Assembly (NCBI GenBank): GCA_026874595.1
Contig: CM049322.1
Coordinates: 7,861,900 to 7,925,899 of the forward strand
Length of the DNA: 64,000 nt
From: Sipunculus nudus
Lineage: Eukaryota > Annelida > Sipuncula > Golfingiida > Sipunculidae
Direction: 5' to 3'
In this document: one piece after another, positions 1 to 11,984 of the stretch
Layout of the letters: every line of letters starts with the position of its first letter
Numbering within the stretch: the first letter of the stretch is position 1
The notes under the pieces: generated by a model
Databases searched by the model: none
What the model was told of the DNA's origin: nothing
What the model saw: only the letters and a program-made list of their open reading frames with translations
Made by a program: the position numbers and the translations under genes

Positions 1-30
1 ACTGTCTTTCCAAACATGGCCACCATCATG

Positions 31-171
31 TGGTGACAGCAATTGAAGCAGGTAAATATAAAGTTTAATTAGGAAAGGTGCACAGTGTAAGTGACTGAAG
101 GTAAATATAAATATTAATGAGGAATAATTATAGTGCAAGTCACTGAAGCTAAGCATAAATATTTATTACTA
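31..171 (+). repeat. Minisatellite, left part
   Basis: Units of about 55 bp built on TGACTGAAGGTAAATATAAA and AGTGCAAGTCACTGAAG. The same units resume at about 1437-1550, so the array was interrupted by the intervening element. Confidence 0.6.
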
Positions 172-1428
172 GCTGATAGACCCGGTATACCGGGCTTATT
201 ACCGGGGTTGGGGAGATTTATAAACTGAGATGTGAAATGTTGGCTCCTTTTTTATTCTCAAAGTTAACAGATAATATAGGTTTTCAGTGGGAAACTGTCT
301 CCAAAAGATATGTATAAACATTTTGGCAGGACTGCAGAATAACTCACCCTCCTCTCTGAGGCACAACACTTCAGTGAACAGAAAACGTTTCTATGTCCAG
401 CTGCTTGTATCTTAATTTTGCCACTGATTTTTATCTGCCTCTTACTTGTAAATTACATGAATCCTAAACATCATACCGTCCGTCCGTATAAACTCATAAC
501 TTTATGGAGACAGTGCGTCAATGATCCTGCAGTCGCTCCAATATGTTCAACACTTATTATGTGGGGCTATCCTCTCAGCAAGAAATTTATACCCCGGTTT
601 GTTTACCTTGAAGACCTGGTCAGTGATGGTGTTTACATTGCGAACCGGAATGAGACGCGGGGGCATTCAGGTTTTCGATGATATTTGACTGGATTTTATC
701 GTTGGACGTATAAAGATTTGGTTGATGTGAAGAACACATGAAAGATTTATTAAATGTACGTTGAAAGGACACTGTTCCTGAAGAAAGAAACAGAAATATG
801 AATACCTCGTAAGTAGCAGAAGCGGACCCAACGGGACTCCATGCAGAGGGTCCGTATTCATTTTCAACCACCGCATATTCATTTTTTCATCGTATCAGAC
901 AAATTTTGAGGCCTGAAACCCCAGACACTACTCCACCCCACCCAACCCCACCCAACGCTTGTTCGTGAAATTGGGACCTTGAAATAGGTTTTGTCATTAT
1001 TCCTCCTGGGTTGAATTCTCCATTTCATAAAGCGAGTACCATATTTTTCTTTTTTTCTTTTACTGACCACGCACGTGGGTGAGAGCCTGGGTCAATGAAA
1101 GGCCCGACAGGCTCAAATCCCTAACTGAAAGCAAGCGTTATTCATATGAACAATAGTAGTGTTTGAGGTTGAGAGACCTCGATGCATGCGTTCGGTCATT
1201 GCCGAAGGCAATTCGGCTGTGCTCGATCTAGCCTCTGTGCTAGTCAGTAAAAACGGAAAAATCACTCAAAATTATATGTACATTAAAAATAATTTATTCT
1301 CATATCACCTATGTCACTGCGGGCATAATAACCTTTAAAGTGATATAAGGCACACTATTGTACACAGCGCGCTTTTAGAGAACATTGCGAACAGACGTGA
1401 ACCGAATTCCTTTTATAAGTATTAGATA
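172..1428 (+). mobile_element. 1.26-kb interspersed element (long version)
   Basis: It starts ACTAGCTGATAGACCCGGTA (with palindrome CCCGGTATACCGGG) and ends GAATTCC...AAGTATTAGATA. Both ends match the two halves of a compact copy at about 2962-3135. It splits a minisatellite, and TAAATATTT occurs on both sides as a possible target duplication. No coding frame of note inside; 827-1020 matches a GAAGCGGA-type repeat also at 35.7 kb. Non-autonomous; class unknown. Confidence 0.5.
827..1020 (+). repeat. Dispersed repeat, GAAGCGGA type, copy 1
   Basis: Shares AGAAGCGGA, CACCGCA, TCAGACAAA, TTTG(A/C)GGCCTG and GGGACCTT in order with 35699-35890. Both are C-rich on the plus strand. Function unknown. 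Confidence 0.55.
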
Positions 1429-1436
1429 AATATTTC

Positions 1437-1550
1437 AAAGCGTGACTGAAGGCAAATATAAATACTAATGATAAATAACTCTCATTGTAAGTGACTGAAC
1501 ATAAATATAATTATTTATGAGGAATTATTTACAGTGCAGGTAACTGAAGT
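1437..1550 (+). repeat. Minisatellite, right part
   Basis: Continuation of the 31-171 array: GTGACTGAAGGCAAATATAA, GTAAGTGACTGAACATAAAT and a partial third unit. 1550-2170 after it shows nothing recognisable. Confidence 0.6.
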
Positions 1551-2173
1551 TTTGGTACACATACACAAGCATCACCCTTGATTTATAGATAAAACATTTT
1601 GTCATATAAAATGTTTACTTTTTCTTTTAATATATACCGATTGTTTTAATATTCTTATAATCTTAATGCAGTGGTGCACCAATCTGTCCCTGATCTTTGT
1701 TATTTTTTCTTTAAAATTTGTCTTTTTTGAACATTCCTTATACTCAATAAGTCAAGGGTCGGGCACTTAGAGGCAAGCTATAAGAATATTGTCTATAATC
1801 TTAGTTTCTGCTATTTTTCAAAGTCAGTACATTCAATTTGAGATTCTGGACTGGGTAAACAATAAGGTGTTTCCAAAAGGAAATTAATAACCGAGAACAA
1901 CAATAATGTGACATTTTCTACATTTTTTTCCTTTTTCTGCATTTTTCTTTGTTTAATTTAATACAAAAGTAGACTTTTAGCTAAAAGTAGACTGCTTTTT
2001 AATTAAACAATATTAACATGTTCTGTCATAACGGTTACTTAACATACATCACTGACTGTGGGGAAATGTGATTCATTGGGACCCATGTGTAAGATCATAT
2101 AATATCTTGGAAATTATATCATGTTTCTCGTGCTATGAAATGAAAACAATTGTTTCATTTTTTTCTATTACAG

Positions 2174-2388
2174 CCACAGTAGAGAATACCAGTGAGAACA
2201 TCACTGACTGTCAAAAAGCGGTGGCTCGACATTACAAGAGGTTCCACAAAGACGTAATTTTGTATCCCTATGGCAACCGAAAGAGAACTGTTAGACTGGA
2301 CGCAGTGTACACCTCTATGACATATTCTGTGACCACAGACGACGGAAAAACTACAAACACCTCTGATATTGCCACTGTATTGAGCAAT
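2174..2388 (+). CDS. Gene A linker exon (pre-NACHT)
   Basis: A pyrimidine-rich acceptor ending TTACAG precedes the exon and a GTAAGT donor follows. It is 215 nt: two bases finishing a split codon, then 71 codons, ending in phase 0. It contains VARHYKRFH and LYPYGNRKR, matching VARHYRRYH and CPHGPYRRE of gene B exon 27982-28199, which has the same phases and nearly the same length (218 nt). The basic, histidine-rich segment sits where other NLRs have a pre-NACHT linker; I do not recognise a named domain. Confidence 0.85.
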
Positions 2389-3529
2389 GTAAGTTTATCA
2401 CAAAAATCTTTCAATATTTTGTTTCATATTTAATTCCTTCATATATCTATTGCCTCTTGTCGTTTTAATATTCTGAGAATAAACGTTGATAAAACGAGAA
2501 CCATGAGGTGACTTTCAGCCCTATTAACCTTAGGTAATACCTTTTTATTTCATTTAATTTTTTTGTGATGTTTAATTTTATTTTTAGAGTGATGCCATAT
2601 ATCTTAGTTTACCTCAGTTGTCATACATGGTAACAATAAAACTTTAAAAATCATTTAGGATGTATATATTAATATCACAAAGATTTGACTCAAACCAGAC
2701 AAATTTACGGAAATTGGTGGAAAGTATAGCGCGTTGTATGTCAGACCAGCGTATTACTGAAATGAAAATTCTTTTATGACCAAAACCAGATGGTCATAAC
2801 CAGATTGCATATAACTCTGTCTGCACATTCTTAACGAGTAGTCGGACCTTGTTTTTAAATTACAGAGATATCATTGAATGTTCTTTGTCTGACTGAGTTC
2901 GGTATTTTTGTGTTTTGTTCTGATTCTTGTTTGATTTATTTAAATGGTTTTATGATTAAACTAGCTGATAAACCGGTATACCGGGCTTTTTACCGGGGTT
3001 TGGGAGATATATTTACTGAGATATTGAATGTTGGCTCATTTTTTATTATAAAAGTTATGGCACAATATTGTACACAACGCGGTTTTAGAGAACATTGCGC
3101 ACAAACGTGAACCGAATTCCTTTTATAAGTATTAGATACAATTTTACAAACCAAGTTTACTGTTAACTGAAATGGCAGGTAAATCTAATCACTCACTTCA
3201 CCTGCACTGTTCATTTCTTGATCAACTGCGTCAGTCAACTCATCCCTTAAATTTATCTTGTATTTATTCAAGATGTTAAGACGAAAGGGTTCTGCAGTCA
3301 CAATCTGAGGTCACAATCAAAGGCATTAACTTTTAGTTTTTGTTATGAATAAAAGTAGTACGCAACCGTTATGTGTACGGAACCGTTAATTTTGTTACAT
3401 GGGCTAAAAGCCATTATATTAATGATGTAAGGTGACACAATAAAACTGTTCTCCACATTGACTGGGACTTCTATGGATATATCCTTTCACGATGGGTAAG
3501 ATCAGGACATTGATATCTTATATATATAT

Positions 3530-3584
<55 letters not shown>

Positions 3585-6500
3585 GGTATATATAGTCTTT
3601 TTACGGGATTATCCGATTACATTCTAAGATTTATCAACTACTTTATAATTATGTGATCAAAATCATAACAAACAAAAAGAAATCTGACAGTGCACGTTGA
3701 GTCTTTAATCAATTACCCTAGTTTGCCATTGGACGACACAATTTCAAAACCTTTCGTACAGGTCCTTGATAATATTATTCAAAAGTAATTAATTATTGAA
3801 ATTCAGTTGTTAAATCCCACTTGAAAGAACCATTTTCCAAGATATAAAATCAGTAGTTTCTCATGATATAATCTTTCTGTTCGTTGTAACTGACCGTGCA
3901 TGAAGTCATATCCAATATAATACAACATATGAGATTTTCCTTAGTTACTCAATGAATTCAAACTAATAAAGTCAGGTGTTATTCTGTCCATATATATATA
4001 TATATATATAATTATATATATATATATTAGCACATTATCAGTAACTACATTTCTAATAATATTCTTTTTGGTTTAAGTTACCTAGGGTTATTTATATATT
4101 AACAGAACCAAAGCCATGCTTACCATGCCGTGGACCCTTTAACAATATCATAATTTTGCATATTTTCGATACCCTGAGGTTAATAATTTTTCCTGGTTCA
4201 AAATGTGACTGACTGGTATATGCTGACTCATCTGGTATATGACCAGGTGGAAAAGGTTAAACAATCCAATAACGATATGTCCCTGATTCTGTATGCTCAA
4301 ATATTTAATGTGGTCTTTCCTAATCCAACCCCCTCTCAATCACTTTTATTGCACCCGGTTCTTTAGATTTATTAGATTTCCTACTGAAACACAAACACAA
4401 AAAAAAGGCTGTCACTTAAACATAACCTCCTTAGTAGAGGAGACAACATATGCAAATCAGATAAATTGTTACATAGATATAAAACTCCTTCGAACATTTA
4501 AACATCGAATAAAATATTTAACCGTATATAAAACCCACATTTTCTGTATTTACAACCAATTGACTAATAACTGTTCAGTTACTAATTAACTTTTGTACTG
4601 GGTATATGAAACTCTGGCATGTTGGGGATGGACGTGTGATTTTATTACCTATATTGTTTGCTTCATATTTATAAAAGGAAAGTGTAATTTGAGACTGATA
4701 TCTAGTAGTGACTATTTCAATTCTGCTGTTATACAAGCTAAATTAAATATGTTGGTTTTGAATATGTCTGAAATAAGTGGAAAGAAATATCATCCTCACA
4801 CAGTAATATGCAATAACCTTCTTTGTTACTTCTAATATTTCTGCTTTTCTTAATGGTAAAATAAAGAGAACAGACCTAATAAATGGCTCGGGTAAAAATT
4901 ACATTTCTTTCCTTCCAGACACGAGCGTGTTCATGGACATCTTTAAAAGGTAAACCTGGCACGGGAAAATCAACCTTAGTTAACTGGTGTTTGACCACAT
5001 GGGCTGATTATGTCATGGAAACAGTAACTCTCACAAATGACCTTGATAAAAGGGCATCATCAAATAACGCAAGAGCAGATAGGTGTGGAGTTGGATACGA
5101 CCTTGTCCTTGGGATTTTCTTGAGGTATGTCAAGCCAGGCGCGACATTTACTGAAACAGTAAAGCAACAGATACATGGTCTCAACATGAAAAGCATCAGT
5201 AATTATATGCAGCAGAAACCAGACAAGGTTTTGTTAATTTTTGATGCTTTGGATGAATATGACTTGGATACGTCACAGGAAATTACAAATATTCTGAAAG
5301 GAGAACTGTATCCGGAAGTGGACAGGTTGGTGACGTCTCGTCACTTACAGGCTGACAGCGAATCAGCTGATATACTGAGGTCTTATGATAAGCATATAGA
5401 ATTGAAGGGTTTCAATGACCAAAACATTGACGAATACATGAAGAAATATATGCAGAACTCCAATCCTCTTCAAATTCAGCTATCACAACGGAATGAAAGC
5501 ATGGACGCGGCAACCTGTGAATTTATAAAGACGATTAAAGAATCAAAAGTGTTGCCCCTCTGCCACACGCCCTTACATTTATGTTTTGTTTGTCAACTGG
5601 CTGAGGCCGGAGCGGATATCAAACTCCTAAATAAAACTCAGCTCTACGTAATGATTACCAAATACATCCTGGATGTTAACAACTGCAGAGTAGAAACGCC
5701 AAAAGTCAAAGATCTAAGGAACTTGGAAGACTACCATAATGAATTAATCAAATGTGGTTCCGCAGGTCAGATCTTTATCCGTAATGATAAGAAAAGCAAG
5801 TGCCTATTTTCAAATGACGTTGACTCAACAAAAAGTACAGAAGACTTGGTTAACATGGGAATCCGCCTTGGACTAATCATTCCAGTTCCACCTGAACATT
5901 TAGCAGACAATTTTTATGCATTTATACATCTGTCGATTCAGGAATTTACCTATGCTTATTCTATAGTCCATGACCTGGACCAGAAACTTATGTTTATATC
6001 ATATTTGACCGACATATTCCGACTACACGACTGCCGTAATATAATTTCATTTTGTTGTGGTATATCTGAACATTGCGGGAACGAGCTGCTCTCACATGCT
6101 GTCAAACTTGTCAGACATAGCAAGGATAGACCGACCGCTCATCAGTGTCCATACTTTAACTCCATTTCCTGGCACTCGGGGAAGGTTGACTGGGAGGCTG
6201 AAGTAAACCCCTCCTCTGACATCAGTTTTTATATTGCACAATGTGTTGCGGAGTTTAAGAACCCGAATCTTTGTGCTATTCCTTTACCAAACAGTATTAC
6301 TCTAGATCTCTCTCAGTCTGAGACAGACGCTATGTTAACAATGTTCAGACACAACAAGTCACAATCAGCGGTTATAGCTATTGAGATAAAGAATGGTGTT
6401 CTCAGTAGAGATATATGGGAGACAGCAACATCAGTAATACTGCCACATGAGCTCAAACAGCTTTATTTAACCTTGACTTGTATAGATGACACGGCAGTAC

Positions 6501-7297
6501 TAGCAGCAAGTATTAATCAAATGGCCAAACTGACGCATCTGAAACTCCAGATACAATCCCTGACACAGACTGACAGCGAGCGCCTCCTGGCGGTGATCCC
6601 GCAGACCATAACACTTCATAGGTTGTTGCTGAGATATTTCCCCCTGAGTGCCCGCGGGGCTGATTTTTTATTTAAACTCGCGGGGACTCAGCATCATATG
6701 GGAAGGCTACATGTTACAGACACCGACCTGTCAATGCTGGGTCCGCGCGTGACATCACTCCTCACATCTCAACATCTGGTTCAACTTGTAATCTCCAACA
6801 CTCACGTGACCCGGCAGCAGGTGACTTCACTGTGTACCGACCTGCCGGGTCAATGCCGCCATCTCCTGTGGCTGAACATGTCCGGTAATGATATATCTGA
6901 TGTGGAGGACCGATTAGCTGAGGCCATCTCAAAACTTAACCATCTCTCATGGCTTAATATCAGGAACTGTAATATAACATCACAGGGAATGTGGCGGATC
7001 CTGCAACATCTGCCGGACTCACTGCGTCTGTTAGACATTTGTAACAATGGTTTCACACATTTCTCACGGCTGTCAGAGTGTTGTCATTTTCTAAAGTATA
7101 TTCGTTTTCTGTGGTGTGAGGGTACAGCTGTACCGGCCGAGGTGATGCAAGAACTGGTACAAGTGTGTGACCAAAACCTCCCTGAGCTCAAACTGATGTA
7201 CGACGACAAATCATGCCAGGCTGGTAAACAAGCTTTACAGGCGTTTACTGTTGAGCTCATTAATGAGATATCGACAAGGGCACATAAGGTAGACTGA
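2174..7297 (+). CDS. Gene A: NACHT-LRR NOD-like receptor, 5' partial
   Basis: Two spliced exons are visible, 2174-2388 and 4919-7297, joined in phase 0 across a 2.5-kb GT-AG intron. The product has a linker segment, a NACHT P-loop NTPase (Walker A GKPGTGKST, Walker B VLLIFDALDE, sensor-like VTSRH), helical regions including PLCHTPLHLC, and about eight ribonuclease-inhibitor-like LRRs. NLRs of this kind are cytosolic innate sensors that oligomerise through NACHT. Exon 2174 needs one incoming base, so at least one coding exon lies upstream; I found none in the first 2.2 kb, so any CARD would be outside the window. Gene B is the tandem paralogue. Family assignment is firm; ligand and signalling partner are unknown. 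Confidence 0.88.
2389..4918 (+). other. Gene A intron between linker and NACHT exons
   Basis: GT-AG intron. It contains a short copy (about 2962-3135) of an interspersed element, (TA)n tracts at about 3519-3582 and 3991-4027, and otherwise AT-rich sequence in which I see no conserved coding signal. ORFs at 4148-4835 have skewed AT-rich composition and no paralogue match. Confidence 0.75.
2962..3135 (+). mobile_element. Short version of the 172-1428 element
   Basis: It begins ACTAGCTGATAAACCGGTAT and ends AAGTATTAGATA, and shares GTGAACCGAATTCC and TTTTAGAGAACATTGCG with the long copy, but lacks about 1 kb of interior. Located in the gene A intron. Confidence 0.6.
4919..7297 (+). CDS. Gene A NACHT-LRR exon (terminal)
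   Basis: The acceptor ends CTTCCAG at 4918; the exon opens in phase 0 and runs 792 codons to TGA at 7295-7297. Walker A is at 4949-4975, Walker B at 5228-5257 and the sensor segment near 5324-5344. LRR anchor leucines recur at 6539, 6623, 6707, 6785, 6872, 6953, 7031 and 7109, a spacing of 26-29 residues as in ribonuclease-inhibitor-type LRRs. The frame is intact, unlike gene B. The first ten codons before Walker A look locally frame-shifted compared with gene B (see findings). In-frame sequence upstream to 4883 is intron reading through the acceptor. Confidence 0.9.
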   Translation, partial: TRACSWTSLKGKPGTGKSTLVNWCLTTWADYVMETVTLTNDLDKRASSNNARADRCGVGYDLVLGIFLRYVKPGATFTETVKQQIHGLNMKSISNYMQQKPDKVLLIFDALDEYDLDTSQEITNILKGELYPEVDRLVTSRHLQADSESADILRSYDKHIELKGFNDQNIDEYMKKYMQNSNPLQIQLSQRNESMDAATCEFIKTIKESKVLPLCHTPLHLCFVCQLAEAGADIKLLNKTQLYVMITKYILDVNNCRVETPKVKDLRNLEDYHNELIKCGSAGQIFIRNDKKSKCLFSNDVDSTKSTEDLVNMGIRLGLIIPVPPEHLADNFYAFIHLSIQEFTYAYSIVHDLDQKLMFISYLTDIFRLHDCRNIISFCCGISEHCGNELLSHAVKLVRHSKDRPTAHQCPYFNSISWHSGKVDWEAEVNPSSDISFYIAQCVAEFKNPNLCAIPLPNSITLDLSQSETDAMLTMFRHNKSQSAVIAIEIKNGVLSRDIWETATSVILPHELKQLYLTLTCIDDTAVLAASINQMAKLTHLKLQIQSLTQTDSERLLAVIPQTITLHRLLLRYFPLSARGADFLFKLAGTQHHMGRLHVTDTDLSMLGPRVTSLLTSQHLVQLVISNTHVTRQQVTSLCTDLPGQCRHLLWLNMSGNDISDVEDRLAEAISKLNHLSWLNIRNCNITSQGMWRILQHLPDSLRLLDICNNGFTHFSRLSECCHFLKYIRFLWCEGTAVPAEVMQELVQVCDQNLPELKLMYDDKSCQAGKQALQAFTVELINEISTRAHKVD

Positions 7298-7390
7298 CGG
7301 TAACCAGAATTCAACACATTTATAAGTTACAGAATAGTTACACAGTTACAGAATATACATAATTTAAGAACAAAACTCGTTATTTTTTAC

Positions 7391-7396
7391 AATAAA
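7391..7396 (+). promoter_or_regulatory. Poly(A) signal of gene A
   Basis: AATAAA lies 94 bases after the stop codon, within a short 3'UTR that is still similar to gene B's (both have AGAATTCAAC just after the stop and ATTT...TCTTT around the signal). Confidence 0.7.
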
Positions 7397-7399
7397 GTT

Positions 7400-7753
7400 T
7401 CTTTTATTCTTTTTAAAATGTTTTTTCCGGTACAGGATTTTTGTTCTCCGGTTTACTTGAAGCTTCATATGCGGCGAGGTATCCATGGAATGTATACATA
7501 CGCCGCATTATAACACGCAGTGACAATTCAAATCTTGACTTCTCGTGATACGATTGTGTAAGTGAACAAAAAGGTATGAAAAACCACTGGATTTACATAA
7601 TCACTATCTGTTTAAATGAACCAAAATGCCGGTGACCAAGCTGATATGAGCGAACTTTTACCATGAGTCACGTTTATCCTTTTGTTGAATCAGTGTTTTG
7701 ATGGTATGATAAAATTATTTAAACAGGATAATTTTAAATTGAATATATATATA

Positions 7754-7804
<51 letters not shown>

Positions 7805-7957
7805 GTATATATAGTTGTAGTTTTTTGGCGTCTGTATAAAACCAAAGAAAAACACGTATTGAATATAATTTTGCTTTGCTAAAAATACCACAATATTTCT
7901 CCTTGGTACATTTCTAGGATTTGATTAAGTACCAGAGACTATTATAGCTAATATACT

Positions 7958-7999
<42 letters not shown>

Positions 8000-8575
8000 C
8001 GTGTGGTGTACATGTGTGTGACACGTCTTCCGACCATGTTATATATTTTGCAACCCGACCCCAATCAAAATGCTGTTCCAGCCCCTATGAATAAAGAAAG
8101 TTCTATGAATATGGATGGCTCGAACATTAGGTTATGGTCCAAAATGAGCACAAGTTGCAAATGTATTACCTGTTAATATTACTCTGGCCCAGAGTAAGTT
8201 TTGGATAGTCAGCCGTATTGGAGAGCTAGCTCAAACTGGGACAGAATGGAGCGATAATGGGTGATCGGATTCACTGTAAGAGCTTGGAAATAAGGACAAG
8301 GTCAAAAATAAATATCAGGTGCAAATCTGTCTCCCATGACTAATATTGCAACCGCAGGTCAGTTTTTTAAACGGTCATATTTAAGCTGACACAAGGGCGG
8401 AAGGAAGAAATCGGTGGTTTTGCACTCGAGGGACCTAAGAAAGTCCAACGAAATATTTAGCCCAAAATATTGATAAAGAAATAAACTCATCAATCACTAG
8501 AAGCGTCCCCATTACTCTGGAAGGAGGCTTAGTAAATGAAGTTTATATGAAATGTTATAATGTTGTTCCCAACAT
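7400..8575. other. Downstream of gene A: (TA)n tracts, no gene seen
   Basis: Holds (TA)n tracts at about 7745-7800 and 7960-7996. No splice-bounded coding frame recognised. Confidence 0.6.
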
Positions 8576-8579
8576 TAAA

Positions 8580-8720
8580 GTAGAAACGTATGGGCCGTTT
8601 TTTACAATAAAGGCCAGTTTTATCACAATATGGGCAGGGTATGGTTATTACAATATGGGTCGTTTTTATTACCATATGGGCCGTAATTACAATATGGGCA
8701 GGTTATTACATTATGGGTCA
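8580..8720 (-). repeat. GGCCCATATTGTAATAA-type short tandem repeat
   Basis: TTACAATATGGGC recurs five or six times at irregular 25-35-bp spacing. It is the reverse complement of the array at 24740-24960. Confidence 0.65.
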
Positions 8721-8729
8721 TAACAGCGG

Positions 8730-8935
8730 ACCTGGAGTTGGCGGTCCGCCCCGGTTGGTTCGTTTAGGGTTGGGCGGTATTTAGGTGAATTTAGATAGGA
8801 TATTTGTATAGTATAAAATATTTTGATATGATGTTCTTGAATTAAAGTATGATTTTTTTAACTTTTGGAATAATACAATTAAACATTTTCCCATAAATTA
8901 TCCAATTGTTTGAATTTGTATGAAAAAACTCTAAT
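8730..8935 (+). repeat. Dispersed repeat pair, copy 1
   Basis: Closely matches 36245-36460, sharing TATTTGATATGATG-like and ACTTTTGGAATAATACAATT stretches and TTTGTATGAAAAA at the end. AT-rich and non-coding. Confidence 0.7.
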
Positions 8936-9340
8936 ACGGGTAGTGGACGAGCGACAACGTGTATCCGCCGAAATCAGAGAGCATGGTACGGGGGAAGTAA
9001 GGGATGGATTAAGTGTTATGTAACACCATTCCCGAATGAAGTCTACTAAAACTCAGAAAAGGGCAATTTATTCAACAAAAACAGAAAGGTACGTGGCGTT
9101 ACCTGTCTGGTATACGATATATCCCTGCAAGATGGATGGACGTGCCAAATGTCAGACCAACATCATCGAACCACTCGTGATATATGAGAAATGTTGACCC
9201 AAAGCAAATGTACGGAAGAACGCTAAGCGAAAACGACTGCATGTGGCGCCACAAGACTTGTGTATGAGATGGTGGTATATCCAAGATCTATGGACATGCA
9301 CCATTTCAGACCAACACCTCTGTTTTGGGGGATAAATAAA
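8936..9340 (+). repeat. GGCGCCAC-type repeat with conserved head
   Basis: The head AATACGGGTAGTGGACGAGC with GTGTATCCGCCGAAATCAGA matches 53785-53835. It is followed by units of about 120 bp carrying GTGGCGCCACAAGACTTGTG and CAGACCAAC. Same family as 53785-54760 and 60840-61250. Confidence 0.6.
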
Positions 9341-10059
9341 GGTAATAAACAGGTGGAATTATAAGTTACTGTGCCCATTTCTGAATTCAGTTATATGTTC
9401 CTCACCAAATAAGGTCTTACCATGTTTAATTTCAAGTTAATCACAAATGGTGTGTACACGGAAATTACGTAACAGCGTTACAGGTGAAATTTGCAATAAA
9501 ATGGTATTTTCTCCAGTTTCCATTGGGGCGAAAGATGTAGTTTCAGTGAATTTTATGATATAAATGTGTGGTCTACAAAACATCTATAACGAAGACAATT
9601 TGCCATATAGTCTTTGCATATATATGTTTCCAGTTTTATAATGTTATTAAGAGGGGCGGCTAATTCTATGACCGCCCCGGGCGGCACAAATGCTTGGTAC
9701 GCCACTGGTCACAGTTCCTCAACTATCAATGAACTTGTTTTCAGAAATGACTTAAATATTAAATTTACACGTATCTACGACATTTTGGAACTCAGCCATT
9801 ACAATGTGTAGGGTAAAGATTTTTACTTGTTGTATGATATTATGTTTGTCCAAAATGTACAGTTTCCGTAAGTCGCTCGTATAAGTATTATGAGATGATA
9901 TATAACGCTGCGTGTACGCGTATTGCTTATGTACAACTCACAACTGCTTGTGTAGCACCCATCTGCTAATCCCCATGGGTAATATGTAACACGTCTGAAG
10001 ATTATGCGAGTGTCAGTGTTTGTTTGTAGGGGTATTTAACACACACAGACCCACACACA

Positions 10060-10880
10060 TACACACACATATATATATGTATATATATATATATATATAG
10101 ATTTATATATATATAGACATGTGAAATATAATACATAAAAAATGTACACTGGATACATTTCGAACGTCAGGCACTCTAGGTAACCTATGCACTGAGCACT
10201 GCACAGATGTTTAACCGGTACGATGCCTGCATATTCTCTGTATACGCATTGCGTATGTGTGACCTGTACACTACCTGTATATTTGAACTGCGTATGTATC
10301 AAGTGTCCAGTGCCTGAATGTCATCCATATGCGTTTTGCGTATTTATATAACTTTTCACACTGCCTGTATTTCACCCATATGCACTTTTGAGTATTTTGT
10401 ATTCTTTGAAACTGCCTGCATGTGTTCCGTAGCATTGTTACCTATGTAAATCCAGTGTATCGCATGTTTTTCGTCCAAACCCTCACTGATACCGCCTTTA
10501 TCTCACAAGCATGTGCCATCTGTATTTATAACCTTAACTGCTATAAAATGCTTGTTAAGTCCCGTATCCGCCTGTTGCACGTGTAATCTATACTACATTG
10601 CAATTGCATTTTTGCCACAAGACGCCTATGCTATGCTACGAACGTGTACGGTTTATGTAACTCTGTAGTATGTATGTTTGGTGTGTTTAACCTCTAAACT
10701 AACTTTATTTCACGGGTATGCGTACTGCGTATACTGCGTATGTATAACCTGGTGACTGCCCCTGTGTCATGAATATGTATAACCTGGTGACTGCCCCTGT
10801 GTCATGAACATGTGTACTGGTAATGTCAATCTTTTACATGGCCGGTTTTTGTTTCGTATGAGTACTGAAATTGCCTCTAT
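10060..10880 (+). repeat. Degenerate GCGTATGTGTAACCTG repeat region
   Basis: After a (TA)n tract (10069-10114), motifs like CATATGCGT...GCGTAT and CTGCCTGTAT recur at about 60-bp steps. 10745-10808 contains two near-identical 38-bp units with AACCTGGTGACTGCCCCTGT. 9340-10060 and 10880-11980 show nothing else I can name. Confidence 0.45.
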
Positions 10881-11984
10881 ATCTTTGGCTTACGAGCTTC
10901 GTATATACATCCCCTAGACAGCACTGTGTTACAGGTGCCCCTTTTTATTGTGTGCACAAGTCTTACAGATGTATTTTTTTATTGTGTGACACGGGCGTAA
11001 CTCGTGTTGTAGCGGACTCGCCTGTCTGGGTGTTGCACTCTCAGTTAAATCCGTACTGGTTGAACTCTCGCGGAATGTAACAGCTCGCTGCCTTGCCTGT
11101 CTCGAATGTTTGCGTCTGTGCATGTGTATTGTTCTTTTTGATTGTTCGTGAAAGGGAATTTTCTAGAGTTTTCGGATGAAAGGTTATAAACAGGAGCTGT
11201 GTTTTAAAGCCGATAGAGAGGTGAGAGAATATTCCAGCGGACACAGAAGCGGGTACATCAGTTAGTGGGACCTATTCCGATAAGTGCGGCTATAATAGAT
11301 TTTCTTCAGATTTTCTTCCTGATTTGTGACGAATCTTATTTGGTCTTCAGTCAGTTAAATGCGGGATTGTTACAAGAGCATTACATTGGACTGTTATTCT
11401 CTGAGAGAATTATTGTGAAATGTTCGTCCGGCTTATACATTTTAAAGAACTTGTCGCTGTGACAGTGGTGGTATCCAGGTACTGTGTACTTTGTTTATTA
11501 GACTGTGTGATGATATTGATTTGCTGTCATACGGTTGTTGTACTGTGTAATTGTATTGATTTAGTGTATTGTAATGTTAGAGTTGTTTTAAGAATAAATT
11601 ATAGTTATTTGTTAACAAAAAACACTGACTTCTTTATTTATTCCCCTAAAATTTAACGCTGCCTAGTGTTACAGAAAATTTTTGGTAATGATGTTTCCAA
11701 TGTTCCACTTAAGCTTGCTTTAAATAACAAGGGAAAATATTGGACCCTCGCCTTCAAGTGTATCCTTCGCTTTAAAGGGTAATTGTGCCACGATATAAGA
11801 TATCAATGGAAAATTTTTATCATGTTTTTCTCTAATACATTGATTTGACGACAGGTGCCCAATGGAGAAAAACAATTTATTTAGTAGACAGTTAAGCGTT
11901 CCAAGCAAACAACGTATAAAGGACTTGTGTCGAACAAAATTGATTTCCATATTTCACGGATAAACACATAGGGGCACTTTTTCA

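Noticed and set aside
4293-4835. Two consecutive plus-strand frames before gene A's NACHT exon
   Set aside because: They lie in the intron between phase-matched exons, have AT-driven composition and no counterpart in gene B.
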